From Trichaptum fuscoviolaceum (lineage: Eukaryota; Basidiomycota; Agaricomycetes; Hymenochaetales; Trichaptaceae), in assembly GCA_910574455.1 (NCBI GenBank), contig CAJSYZ010000005.1, positions 6,448,001-6,512,000 on the forward strand: a DNA stretch of 64,000 nucleotides, given 5' to 3'. Made by a program: the position numbers and the translations under genes. The notes beneath the pieces are model-generated. The model was given only the letters and a program-made list of their open reading frames with translations. It searched no databases and had not been told where the DNA came from. Shown here piece after piece: positions 1 through 9,832 of the stretch. How positions within the stretch are numbered: the first letter of the stretch is position 1; every line of letters begins with the position of its first letter.

Positions 1-2310
1 CCGGAACAGGTGAGTCTATGCGCAATATGCACTGGATGGTGCTGCAAGTAAGTATTGTCCTTTCCAAAAATCACATCCGACTTGAGTTCGAGGAAATGGC
101 TTAATGCGGCTACTATATAGATGTACAGCACCTCACAAGAACCTAGATAATCCGGAATTTGTTACAAATCCTCGAACAAAAGAGCTGCACGAACGATTGA
201 TAGAACAGGTGGATGACAATAGCATAAGTAGAGCCACAATTCGTAAGGAGTATGGGTTCCACCAAGATATCGTCGTATGTGTTCCAACTTCAAGTTGTCC
301 ATTAGATGCACTTACCGCAACTTGAACTATGTCCCGTAGCCCTTCACCAATGATTTTCCGCGTGCAGATATATGCGATCTCATTTCTCCAGACTTACTGC
401 ACCAAATCATCAAAGGCGTGTTCAAGGATCATCTTGTCGAGTGGATTTGCCAGAGCATGACCACAACAGAGCTGGATATTGTGGATAAAAGGTACTATTC
501 CCTTACAAGTCGTGTGAATACCATTGCTAACTTTCACGTAGAATCAGAGTTGCTGCTCCTTTTCCCGGACTTCGCAGATTTCCCGAAGGTCGAGGCTTCA
601 AGCAATGGACAGGTAATGATTCAAAGGCACTTATGAAAGTATGTGGTATTTTCATCATGATCTTGTTTGAGGTGGTGGTTTGCTGATATCTGATGCAATC
701 CGCTTACTAGGTGTATCTTCCGGCTATTGTGGGCATTGTACATGATGATATAGTTCACGCATTGAGTGCATTTCTGGACTTCTGTTACCTTGTGCGTCGG
801 TACACGATTACAGCCTCAACTCTTGATCAGATTAAAGCCTCTCTGGATCACTATCATCAATATCGCAAAATATTCATAGCTAAGGGCATCCGGGATAACT
901 TCTCACTTCCACGACAGCATGCCATGATTCACTATCCTACAATGATCCCTCTCTTCGCTGCACCAAGCGGGCTGTGCTCATCAATCACAGAGAATAAACA
1001 CATTTACGCGGTCAAGGAAACGTGGCGACGCTCAAACAGAAATGATCCTTTGGGTCAGATGATCACAGCAAACCAACGTCTCAGTAAACTTATTGCATCG
1101 AGGGCAGACTTCAAGAGGCGTGGAATGCTGGAAAGTCCTCTGGCTGAGGCTTCATGGAGAGCTTTGCAAGATGTTCTGCGCAGGAATATGTCAGAGTCGG
1201 AGACAGATGACGCTGAGAGGACCCGAATTCGGAAGGAGCAGATGCACCATCATGATACACCCGTAGCTGGCGCAGCTGATGATACAGAGGACTTCTTCGA
1301 TGACATTGTGGGCAATAATGAACTCAACGAAATTGCAGACCTGGAAGATCCCGAAAACGTAGTGTATGGGCCACATCATCTTGCGGTTCATGGCATACTA
1401 CATGCTGAACGCCAGATCCGCTTGGGTGGCAGAAATGACCCTTTGAGCTTGATCTTAATGGCTTCCAAGCAACGTGGGTATTACTTGGTAACCCATGCTT
1501 TGGTGTTGCACATCTGACTTCTTTGTTGTCATCCTTGCAGAGTCCAGTAAGGTGTATCCTAAACAGCTCAACACGCTTGCGGCGATAAAAGGTCATCCAG
1601 AGCTCCGACAGCTCCGACAGCTCATAAAAAAATACTTATTCAACAAGTACGAGAATCACATCTCCAACTCAAGGGGCTCCTCTGGCAGAGCCCAACCAGC
1701 AGTTGAATTGGACACAAGCAATGACTTTTCAATATTCCATTCAGCCACTGCTTTCTTTGCCTACCATGGCGAATCGATCCCTATAGAACAAGCAATGAGG
1801 GAGGCGATCAGGTCCAATCCCTCTTGGCGCGGAAAAGCAAGACGTGATGCAGTCCTTGTTCGAGTTAGCTCCTGCATAAAGGGGTTTGCAGGAATGAGAG
1901 TTGCCCGGGTTATGCTTCTTTTTTCCTTCACCGCTAAAGGGGAACGTCAGGACTGCGCTCTCGTCCAATTTTTCAAGCGTGTTGGAGATTCACCCGACCT
2001 GAAAACAAGAATGTGGATAGTCGAACCGGAGTATGAGTTAGAGAGCTCTACCACCTGTGTCGGATGCTGTACTGGAGTGAATGCCAGTGGCAGATGTCGC
2101 TATCACCGCGACTGCAAGGCTCCGAAGCAATCTGTGATAGATGTAGGGGACATCCTCCGTTTGGCCCACCTCCTGGGGGTTCCGAAGGGTGATGAATGTC
2201 CTCCAAAGTCATTGACACCTGAGGAGACCCTGGATTTTTATGATAGATTCTATGTTAACCGATTTGCTGACATGCACATGCACCAAACACTGTACGAAGC
2301 TAGACAATAA
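1..2310 (+). CDS. Plavaka-type DNA transposase, C-terminal part (5' end outside window)
   Basis: The protein matches the C-terminal half of the Plavaka transposases found in mushroom genomes (DUF6830/Plavaka family), which mobilise DNA elements by cut-and-paste. Exons joined by GT-AG introns give one open frame: up to 274, 340-491, 542-638, 711-1487 and 1543-2310 (stop TAA). Introns are 275-339, 492-541 and 639-710, plus one whose borders are ambiguous (1488-1542, or 1474-1540 with a GTGGGT donor). Recognisable blocks are PRADIC..SPDLLHQIIKG, FPEGRGFKQWTG, VYLPAIVG, LDFCYLVRR and a SITENKH block around 985-1005. A late Cys-rich stretch (CVGCC...CRYHRDC, about 2056-2120) looks like an insertion relative to copies I know. 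No stop or frameshift is seen after splicing, so the copy may be intact. Where the first exon in the window starts is unclear, because the frame is closed at 83-85 and an acceptor near 86 is only possible. Confidence 0.82.
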
Positions 2311-2543
2311 TTACTAAGTTAAACTCTTCCGTTAGCACATTCAAGTTGCCACATAGTACTACAAAGTGTATTGAGACTTGTTGTACAGTTTACATTGCCA
2401 GAGCCAGCGGCGACGACATCATGGTATTCATTGTTCGAGGTAATATAATTATCAACAAATCTCAAAGCAACAAAGGGAGAAACTGGAGATGCAAGCATAC
2501 TGTGTCCATTGTCAACCCACCACCTACGAGAGGGCTAATTCGG

Positions 2544-4776
2544 CTAGTAGTTGAGGCGACCTTGAGGACTTGAAGGCTTGGAGTCATCCTTTGACTTTAT
2601 CGCCAATTCTAAATAATTGCGATACCCTAGAACTTCTTTAATATCAATTTTCATCGCGATGCCCTTCGGGGTTTGTCTATCGAATGACGAGCACACCGCC
2701 TCCATCAGATACATTTGGTATCTGTGCATGTCCGCCTCCTGCAAGAAAGTTGTTCGAGTCGTCTGGCTATCTAAGGACCCTGCTGACGTCGATGCTGCCG
2801 TGTCCTGTCTTTCCTTCCCCTTGCCCTTCAAGTTCGTTTGATAGGCCTCCAATTCGTCCCTGTTATAGGCTGCTAACATATCAATAGAATCAAGGACAGC
2901 ATCAGTCGACTCCTGCCCTTGATGTATGATCTTGTTTAAGAGCCCTTTTATGACCACGCCTTTCCCATTCTGCATGACGACATCAAAAAGACCCTTTGTG
3001 GAGGCAATTTGCAACCATCTCTTGACAATCCTAAGCGCTCCTATCAATCTCCTCTGAAGATAATCCAATTCCTGGAAGCAATATTGAATCTTGTCAGCAG
3101 AATTATCTGCCAAAATTGCTGCTTCGGCGTTTTCCAAAAGCTCCAGAATATCTCTTGCCTCGAAAATAATTGCATAGTCGTTGGAGGTAACAGCAAATGC
3201 ATCCCTCCTCTGGAAGAATGCGTCGTGAATATTGCACAGATTAATCGCCATTTCCCAAGATTTCTGCGTGTTGTCAAACTGTAGTAGCGTTTGATTGACC
3301 TCAGTTTGCTGGGGCTGAAAATGAAGCTGTCTAACCGCAGGCGTATTGTATTTCGATTGCAAACTCCCTGCTTCCGATATCGGTTGATAGAATGGCCTCA
3401 ATGTCAGGGGCCGAAGATCGGGACGACGACGATTGGGAGGCTGAGATTGAGCCACGAGAATCTTAGAGATGTCGACTGACATTCTTTGGAGATCGGCGTC
3501 AATGATTGCGATGAGTTCGTAGATTACGTCGTAGTAGGCCTGGAAGAGCGGTATGAAGAATTGGAAAGCCTTAAGATTTTCGGCATCCCTATCGTATGAG
3601 TTCAATACTGCGAAAAACCCTACTGCCTTCTCTTCTCTATAATGTCCATATTGAGATAGCAGTTCTCTAAGACCTTCCGAGCCGTTGCGAGAATGAAGTT
3701 GGTAGTATTTATTCATGATTTTCTGAAACGCGCCCTCGTTCACCTCGAAGTAGTAGGAACCGAAGGGATCTTCAGTGCTCCGGCTGTCAAGGCATTTCTG
3801 TATGTCCGAATCTTTGAACCCAAGGACAATTGCGGAGGATTCCATGAAGAAGAACCTTAGACTATCCAAGGTCTTCCTTACTCTAACAGCGTCGCCTGCT
3901 GCCCGTGACTAACAAGCGTAGGTTATTAGACGTTCTTTTTCGAAACATGATCCTATTACTTACCCCAGCAACATTACTAGTCAAGAGATCGACATAAGAA
4001 GATATCTTGCTAAGAGTTTTTTTCATCGTATCAACCTGACCCTCCAAACTCGCAATCCTATCATCCGATGAAAGGCCTGGATGGCCTGAAGTTGAGCGAA
4101 CCGACTCGTTGCCTTCTATGCCAGTGTGCGAAGCACTTTGTGCCATATTTTTAAGCAGTTCACCTATACTATCTCCGCGATCTCCGCCAGTGGAAGGTGT
4201 TTGGACAAAACTGCCAGGTCCCGTGACGCCACTCACATTATCGGGCAGTGATGATGGTGGCCTTGATGGTGGTGGAACAGATACCGGGAACGGTGCCCGA
4301 TGACTCGGCGTTTCGTCCTCCTCAACTTTACGCCTTTTGCTGTCACTGGCAGGAGTACCTTCAGGTTCATTGTGATGGTGGCTACTAGGACTCCGAGTTG
4401 AAATGCGATCTTGAAGACTCGGACGTTGGCTACCACTACTCCGTTTTGGAGGGCCGGCAGAAATGCGATCTTCAAGAGCCTGAGGTCGGCTATTAGGACT
4501 CGGACTTGCAGGGCCGGGGAAAATGCGTTCTTGAAGAGAGCCATGACTCCCAGCTGAAGGGTTGTTCGAAGATCTATGTGCGTACGCTCTAACCCAGTCT
4601 GGAATTTGCGACGGGGGGCGCGATTGGTGCCCCCAGTTGCCTCGACCTCCATGATTTGATCTCGCCCGCGGGGCAGATGTGCGTTCCTCAACTGTCTCAT
4701 GTTTCCTTTTATCTACAATTTAGCTATTGTCAGAACCAACAAGGGGGTTCGACTCAAACTCAGGCTCACTGGACAT
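2544..4776 (-). CDS. Orphan 706-residue protein with triplicated N-terminal motif
   Basis: I do not recognise this family. Three exons splice cleanly: 4776-4770 (7 nt), 4712-3964 and 3908-2544, with introns of 57 and 55 bp, and the lengths sum to 707 codons. The N-terminal third is basic and disordered: KRKHE at the start, a Gly/Arg stretch, then three copies of a motif of roughly 20 residues (LQERIFPGPAS, LEDRISAGPP, LQDRISTRSP) near residues 80-140, followed by an SKRRK nuclear-localisation-like cluster and a Pro/Ser-rich tract. A short coiled coil (SLEGQVDTMKKTLSKI) precedes a helical C-terminal region of about 450 residues that has no cysteines in a metal-binding pattern and no obvious active site. 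It ends convergently 233 bp from the transposase gene, so it may belong to that element or be a host gene. The tiny first exon is the least certain part. Confidence 0.7.
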
Positions 4777-6138
4777 TTTGGATATTTTGAACAAAACTGT
4801 GACTTGAAGCCTGATAGGAGGTTGTTTCGCTTTCTCCAACAGCTTCAAAATGGAGTTAAAACTGGTGCAATAGTATAGTAGCTGTGAGCCTACCAACTCC
4901 GAGTCCGACTCCGAGTCGTCGGAACCGAATAGTAGTATCTTGAACTTCGGTTCAAATTTAGAGATCAAGTTGCCAGTATACTAGTAGTAGTAGATAGTAC
5001 TACTCAGGCTACAACTTGAAGTTTGAAGATCTCAGTCAGCGGATGAAGTTGAACTAGGAGACTGGTTGACTCACCGCCAGCCTGAGTACCGCCAGTGGCA
5101 GCCTCTGAACTAAAATTTAGGTGGCAGGGACTTCGACTTTAAGGTGAGAGGGCTTCAAGCTGTTGAAAAGAACAACCTTGAGTACTACTAGAGTACAGTA
5201 CTACAGAGTATAGTAGACAAAGACACAATACGTCGATGCCACTGGCAGGGCATGGGGTAGTCAGGCTACTAAATGCGGAACTTGAATCTGAACTTGAAGC
5301 CAGACTTCTCAGGCTCACGCCACTCAGCCACTGTATTTGGCAACAATTGTCGGAGATGCGCACCTCCGGTTACGGTGATATTCATTTCGGATTCGAATCA
5401 CAAAAGGATGATGCAGTGATGTCGGAACTTGCGGAATATCATCCACAGATTAAGGTAACTAGGGCTAACAAGGGCTCGAGTACATGGAAAGCGTGGTTTA
5501 ATGAGGAGCACCACAAGGTTGAGCGGGAACGAGCAGCATTGGAACCTTTTAATTCACTTAAACCGCAGACTCGGAGTCAGACGAAGTAGCCTGCCAGTGA
5601 GGACTCAGGCTTGTACTCATACTATTTCTAACTGTTTTTCTTTTCGTAGTATTACCTCATACCAGTGCATACCACTAGTATTCAAGTTGTGTCTTTGTAT
5701 GTTTGTCTCCTGTTCTGTGTTCGTCGACCTTATACTTGTGTTTTCTGTGCATCGGTATTCAAGTTGTTGTATGACTGTATGTAAATAAAAAACGATATGA
5801 ATTGTTTACTAACTATTCCGAGTCGGACTTGGACTCACTGGCACCAGTGATGCTCTAATTACTGCTTGATAAATTCACGACTGGCTCGAATCCGGGTCTA
5901 CCAACCTGAAGACCGAACATCGTTACGGGTCACTGTTCGGCAACTTGAACTTTTGAGCTGAACTTGAAGTCCCACGACTCGGTCTCAGGCTCAGACTCGG
6001 AAGTTCTTCCGACTCGGAGGTCAGCTTGAAGTCGGAAACTACTAGTACTAGTAAACTAAGCCTGAGGGGCGAAGGTCGGTCCGGCTACTACTACAACTGC
6101 TCTGCTCGACAACTATTAGGTATAATAATTTTAATGGA
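4777..6138. other. Gene-poor stretch rich in short dispersed motifs
   Basis: No convincing gene. The stretch repeats short words such as CTCCGAGTC/GACTCGGAG, CTTGAAGTT and (TAG)n/(TAC)n many times, and contains a small palindrome at about 5838-5851 (CACTGGCACCAGTG). One 117-codon frame at 5236-5589 (plus) ends in a charged segment (WFNEEHHKVERERAALEP) but matches nothing I know. The same words recur near 16.7 kb, 20.9 kb and 35.3 kb, suggesting remnants of a dispersed non-coding repeat. Confidence 0.4.
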
Positions 6139-7119
6139 ATGACCGGTTGTTATTCTCGGGACGTTCTAGGTCAGAGGGAACTGGACGGCTTGACTTATGC
6201 TATTGCCTTCTGGCAGACGACGGAGGAGCTGGATCAAATGGGCTTTGCGACCAACCTTGATTCAAAGACAGACACGCAACTTGGTAGTAGTATTGTTTTC
6301 CCGACTCCGAGTCAGCAAGAGCCCGACGTGGACATCGCCGCTCGCCTTTTCCCAGACTGAGCCCCTTCCTCAACTCCCCCACCATGCGCACAAACTCTCT
6401 CATCTCATCCTCTTGCACTACCTTGAGGCTTGTCATTTTCTTCAACCTTGGCGCTGTCTCCTTCACATATGACATCTTCCATGCGCTGCTCTCCTGCACT
6501 TTGTACTAAATTATGTCGTAACAGATCTGGGCGGAATGGGAGACAGAGGTCTGCACGAGCATGGCACAGGAGTTCAAGGCTGGTGAGTTTATTCTCCTTC
6601 TCAATCCTTTTACTTCACGTTATTTACATACCATTTGATACAGAATCCTAGCTCACACCGTTTACAGCGCACGCAAGATGGTGCAATTCTGGAACACCGC
6701 CAGACAGCACCACCACCATTGCCATCGCACTCCTGCTACTAGTAGTACCCAGCATCGACATGATGACTTCCCACGTGGGGTCTGACACTGGCATCACAGG
6801 CCCTCCGTCGTCCGCTACCACCACTGACAGCCATGGTCAGGTTGGAAACCAGAGACTTCCGGAGACACTTTCATTGTTGTGGGGACTGGTAAGTAGCCCT
6901 AGTAGTTATCCGCTATTGCAACAATAGCTCATGACCCGATGAACACAACTACATGACTGGCTGATGCTATGGTTGTTGAAGCGCTTAGAATGCCAGCACG
7001 CTTACGAGTTCGAGACGACAGCGCGCACCATCTTGCCGGGCAAGTCTTCTTTTAGAGACAAGTCATTCGGAGATGAGGAGCTCAAAGGCTTCCAGTTTGC
7101 CTCACCAGACGACCATCAA
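6139..7119. other. Stretch 5' of the AAA pseudogene; possible decayed exons
   Basis: Several short plus-strand frames with plausible acceptors and donors occur here (for example about 6525-6583, ending in a GTGAGT donor). They could be remnants of the 5' exons of the BCS1-like pseudogene that follows, because its N-terminal domain is otherwise missing. None of them shows the BCS1_N pattern clearly, so I do not call exons. Confidence 0.3.
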
Positions 7120-7703
7120 ATTCATATCTATTTCGCTGATTCCATGGCTCATGGCGGGGATTTAAGAGATGCTCCTTGCCGACACAAGGGACTTCTTGCA
7201 ATCAGAGAAGGTATGTACATGAAGTGCCACACATCGACTGAAAGTTTAACCTCTCTTTCTGAATCAGTGGTGCGCTGACCGTGGTAACCACTCTCGTCGC
7301 GACAATTTCCTCTATCGTGTCCCTGGCTTGGGCAGATCATCGTTGATCCATGCCCTTGCTGGCGCGCTCATGCTCGACATTCTCGCCATCTCACGTTCCG
7401 CTTTTTGGATGAACGATGTGACGTTGTCGTCGCTTATGGGCCGTGTGCCTGCCCCGTGTATTGTCCTTCTCGAGGACCTTGACGCTGCATTCACTCGCTC
7501 AACTTCGCGCGACGGGTCCTCAACCTATGTTCCTGGTGGTAAGAAGAAGAGATCTTTGTTGTCCGACAACAAGGATAAGATGACGATGATGACGACAATG
7601 AAGAAATTGGCAAGAAGAAGAAAAGCAAGAAATATGACACTCTATCCGACGTGAACACGCTCTCTCTTTCTGGCCTTCTTAATGCACTTGATGGTGTCGC
7701 CGC
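7120..7703 (+). pseudogene. BCS1-like AAA ATPase, 5' fragment (interrupted by gypsy element)
   Basis: The translated pieces follow the AAA domain of fungal BCS1-type mitochondrial ATPases: EMLLADTRDFLQSEK, then a 57 bp intron (7211-7267), then WCADRG...FLYRVPGLGRSS, SLIHALAGALMLDI, LMGRVPAPCIVLLEDLDAAF and LSLSGLLNALDGVAA. Lesions are visible. A TAA stop at 7163-7165 sits where the family has a sense codon just before EMLLAD. The Walker A lysine is arginine (GLGRSS) and its leading Gly is Arg. A frameshift lies near 7560-7590 in the Lys/Asp-rich linker. Walker B (VLLEDLD) is intact. The gene is cut at 7703 by the retrotransposon and resumes at 14439. Several lesions lie outside the insertion, so the gene may have been dead already or decayed afterwards. 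Confidence 0.8.
7699..7703. repeat. 5 bp target-site duplication, left copy (GCCGC)
   Basis: GCCGC directly precedes the 5' LTR and is repeated directly after the 3' LTR at 14434-14438, as expected for Ty3/gypsy integration. Confidence 0.9.
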
Positions 7704-8534
7704 TGTCGAGATCCCGGGCTCCTTTTCTCATTTCCCGCACTTTCCCGCCAAGGATCCCGACATGAGCAGACAATCCCGCGGGGAGAATCCCGCAATTGGA
7801 TTCCCCGCGCGAAACCCCTTTCCCGACTCGCACGATCCCCCGCAAGATCCCCCGCTCACGTGACCTATCCCGCACCACCGTCCCGACCACCATGCACGCA
7901 TACACACATTCATTTACGACGACCCGCCACGGCACACGTACATTCACTTATCAACATACGCTCATTAATCCGTTAGTACCTCAAGGTGACGACCTGCAAC
8001 AGTCTGGCATACCTAGTCTGGCTAGTCGCGGCCCCCGGACCGGACGCTGACGTCCACGGACAGGCCGTAGCCATCTGGAGAGACGGGATAGACATGCCTA
8101 GCAGTGCGGTCGTAGCATGTATCGTTTGTAGTAGATAGGTGCGCATTGCGCAAGGACACTTAGCGTAGATTAACTATACAGTCTTTACGAAGTAGATAAA
8201 TAGCTGTAGGCATCGTAAGGAGCACCCCACTTTTGACCTCTTGTGGAGTGCTTCCTTAGGTGCGATCTCTCTCTTTTCTCCTGTGTAGTTAGTTGCGCAA
8301 TACTTACTTGTGGAGTGCTTCCTTAGGGATCCGCTTACTTGACGTTCAAAGCAGTGAAGAGTCCTAGCTGGCCTTGAGAATCCCGCGACGCGCCTGGATA
8401 GAATCCCGCGCGTTTCCCGCCTGAATTCCCACGCCCGTTCCCAGTCGCGAATCCAGATTCCCGAACGCGGGTTCTTGTCGTGAATTCCAGTTTCCCGAAA
8501 CTGTTTCCCGCTACAATTCCCGACGGTCGTAACA
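7704..8534 (+). repeat. 5' LTR of gypsy element (831 bp)
   Basis: It starts TG and ends CA and matches 13604-14433 almost perfectly; the one difference seen is a run of five versus four C near 8030. It contains a 21 bp direct repeat, CTTGTGGAGTGCTTCCTTAG plus G, at 8240-8260 and 8307-8327. The probable transcription start (R) is at 8229, inferred from the self-priming match described separately. Confidence 0.95.
8229..8239 (+). promoter_or_regulatory. Putative self-primer / start of R region in the 5' LTR
   Basis: ACTTTTGACCT here is the exact reverse complement of the 11 nt at 8537-8547 just past the LTR. In Tf1 and other self-priming chromoviruses the first 11 nt of the mRNA fold back on the primer site, so this would be the 5' end of the genomic RNA. 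That is inferred from sequence only. Confidence 0.6.
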
Positions 8535-8536
8535 TT

Positions 8537-8547
8537 AGGTCAAAAGT
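8537..8547 (+). promoter_or_regulatory. Primer-binding site complementary to LTR (self-priming)
   Basis: AGGTCAAAAGT lies two bases after the LTR end. It does not begin with the TGG expected for a tRNA 3' CCA primer, but is complementary over 11 nt to 8229-8239 in the LTR. This fits the self-priming mechanism known for Tf1-type chromoviruses. Confidence 0.6.
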
Positions 8548-8623
8548 CCTGGCTCACCGCCGCTCGGACTCGACACCCTCACGCTCTTTACTTCTACCCC
8601 CGCACCCGTACCGCCGACCCGCG

Positions 8624-9832
8624 ATGTCGTCCCACCAGGAATGGGGAGGACTCGCAGACACCTTCGCTTTCCCGTCCCCTAGCTCCTCGATGGAGGAAGA
8701 CAAACTCCAGCCCATCCTTGATCGCCTCGACACCCTCGAAAAGCGCTACTCCAAGCTAGTCAACGAACACAATCAGGTCCAGAACACAGTCGCCCAGCTC
8801 AAGCACGCCAACCGGGCGTTAGAAGCCCAAATCGCGAGTCAGCCCGCCTCCCCGTCTGGGGGCGGAGCAGGGCTCAAGATGAAGCTTCCCGACACCTTCG
8901 AAGGCGAACGAGCCAAGCTGGAGAACTGGATTCACCAGATTAAGCTCTACCTGTTCGGACAACATCCGGGACTAGACGAAACCCGCAAGGTCGCATTTGC
9001 TCTGATGCTACTGCGGGGGCCGGCGCAAGACTGGGCACGACCCATTCTAGATCGACTCCAGGACATCCCGACACCGCCAGAAGCCGCCAGCCTGGAGGCC
9101 CTGTTCGCCGCCCTTCGCGCCTCTTACGGGGAAATCGATGCAGACAAAGCCGCAGCCGACAAGCTGATGCGCCTACGCCAGACAGGAACGGTCGCCGAGT
9201 TTGCGTCGCAATTCCGTGCCCTCCAAGCCCTCACCGGGTGGCCCAAGGACGCAACGACGGATGTCATCTACCTCGACATGTTCCGGAAGGGACTCAAAGA
9301 CCAGGTTCGCCAGCACATCGCCAGCACAGAGGCGAAGGATATGAAATTCGATGCCTACGTCAACTGGGTTTCCGAGACGGACGAGAAGCTAAGGCTCGCA
9401 CACGCCTATGGACCAGTATCGAAGCCAGCGGCTACGCCCCGAAGCAATCCCGGCACCACTAGTTCAGCTCCGCGTACGATCCCGACTGCGGGCGCAAGCT
9501 CGACGAAGGATCCCAACGCAATGGAGATTGACAGGGTGCGCCGGGAGCGCAGGAGTAAGGGACTATGCTACTACTGCGGAGAGAAAGACCATTTAGTGAG
9601 CGATTGCCCAACGCGACCGCCAACCCGAAACCTAAAGGCTACGAAATCCACGTCCCCGTCGAGCCCATCGCCCCCCGCGCTCCAGTCGTTCGAAGAAACG
9701 CTCAAACGTATGGCGGAACAGTACGTCCAGAATGTGCAGCAGTCCGTGCTACAGAACGCATTCGCCGCCATGACGCCCGCCGCCAAGAACGTTCACAATC
9801 CCGAAGCCCCGCCCCCAGCGGATTTTCAGTAG
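8624..9832 (+). CDS. gag: Gag polyprotein of gypsy element
   Basis: 402 residues from the ATG at 8624, chosen because the frame upstream runs into the LTR. Residues about 25-75 form a coiled coil (DKLQPILDRLDTLEKRY), followed by the retrotransposon-gag domain (LPDTFEGERAKLENWIHQIK ... FASQFRALQALTGWP) over about 85-260, and a single CCHC zinc knuckle CYYCGEKDHLVSDC around residues 315-328 that would bind genomic RNA. It forms the virus-like particle. Its 3' part overlaps the pol frame (open from 9565 in the -1 frame), so pol is probably made by -1 frameshifting or reinitiation; the stop is TAG at 9830-9832. No lesion is seen. Confidence 0.92.
   Translation: MSSHQEWGGLADTFAFPSPSSSMEEDKLQPILDRLDTLEKRYSKLVNEHNQVQNTVAQLKHANRALEAQIASQPASPSGGGAGLKMKLPDTFEGERAKLENWIHQIKLYLFGQHPGLDETRKVAFALMLLRGPAQDWARPILDRLQDIPTPPEAASLEALFAALRASYGEIDADKAAADKLMRLRQTGTVAEFASQFRALQALTGWPKDATTDVIYLDMFRKGLKDQVRQHIASTEAKDMKFDAYVNWVSETDEKLRLAHAYGPVSKPAATPRSNPGTTSSAPRTIPTAGASSTKDPNAMEIDRVRRERRSKGLCYYCGEKDHLVSDCPTRPPTRNLKATKSTSPSSPSPPALQSFEETLKRMAEQYVQNVQQSVLQNAFAAMTPAAKNVHNPEAPPPADFQ

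Noticed and set aside
4233..4700. 155-codon minus-strand frame upstream of the orphan protein
   Set aside because: Another frame of the same region gives the Ser/Pro-rich N terminus that splices in phase with the rest; this one is a shadow.
5880..5905. tRNA T-arm-like GGCTCGAATCC
   Set aside because: No matching acceptor stem, D-arm or anticodon arm could be found around it.
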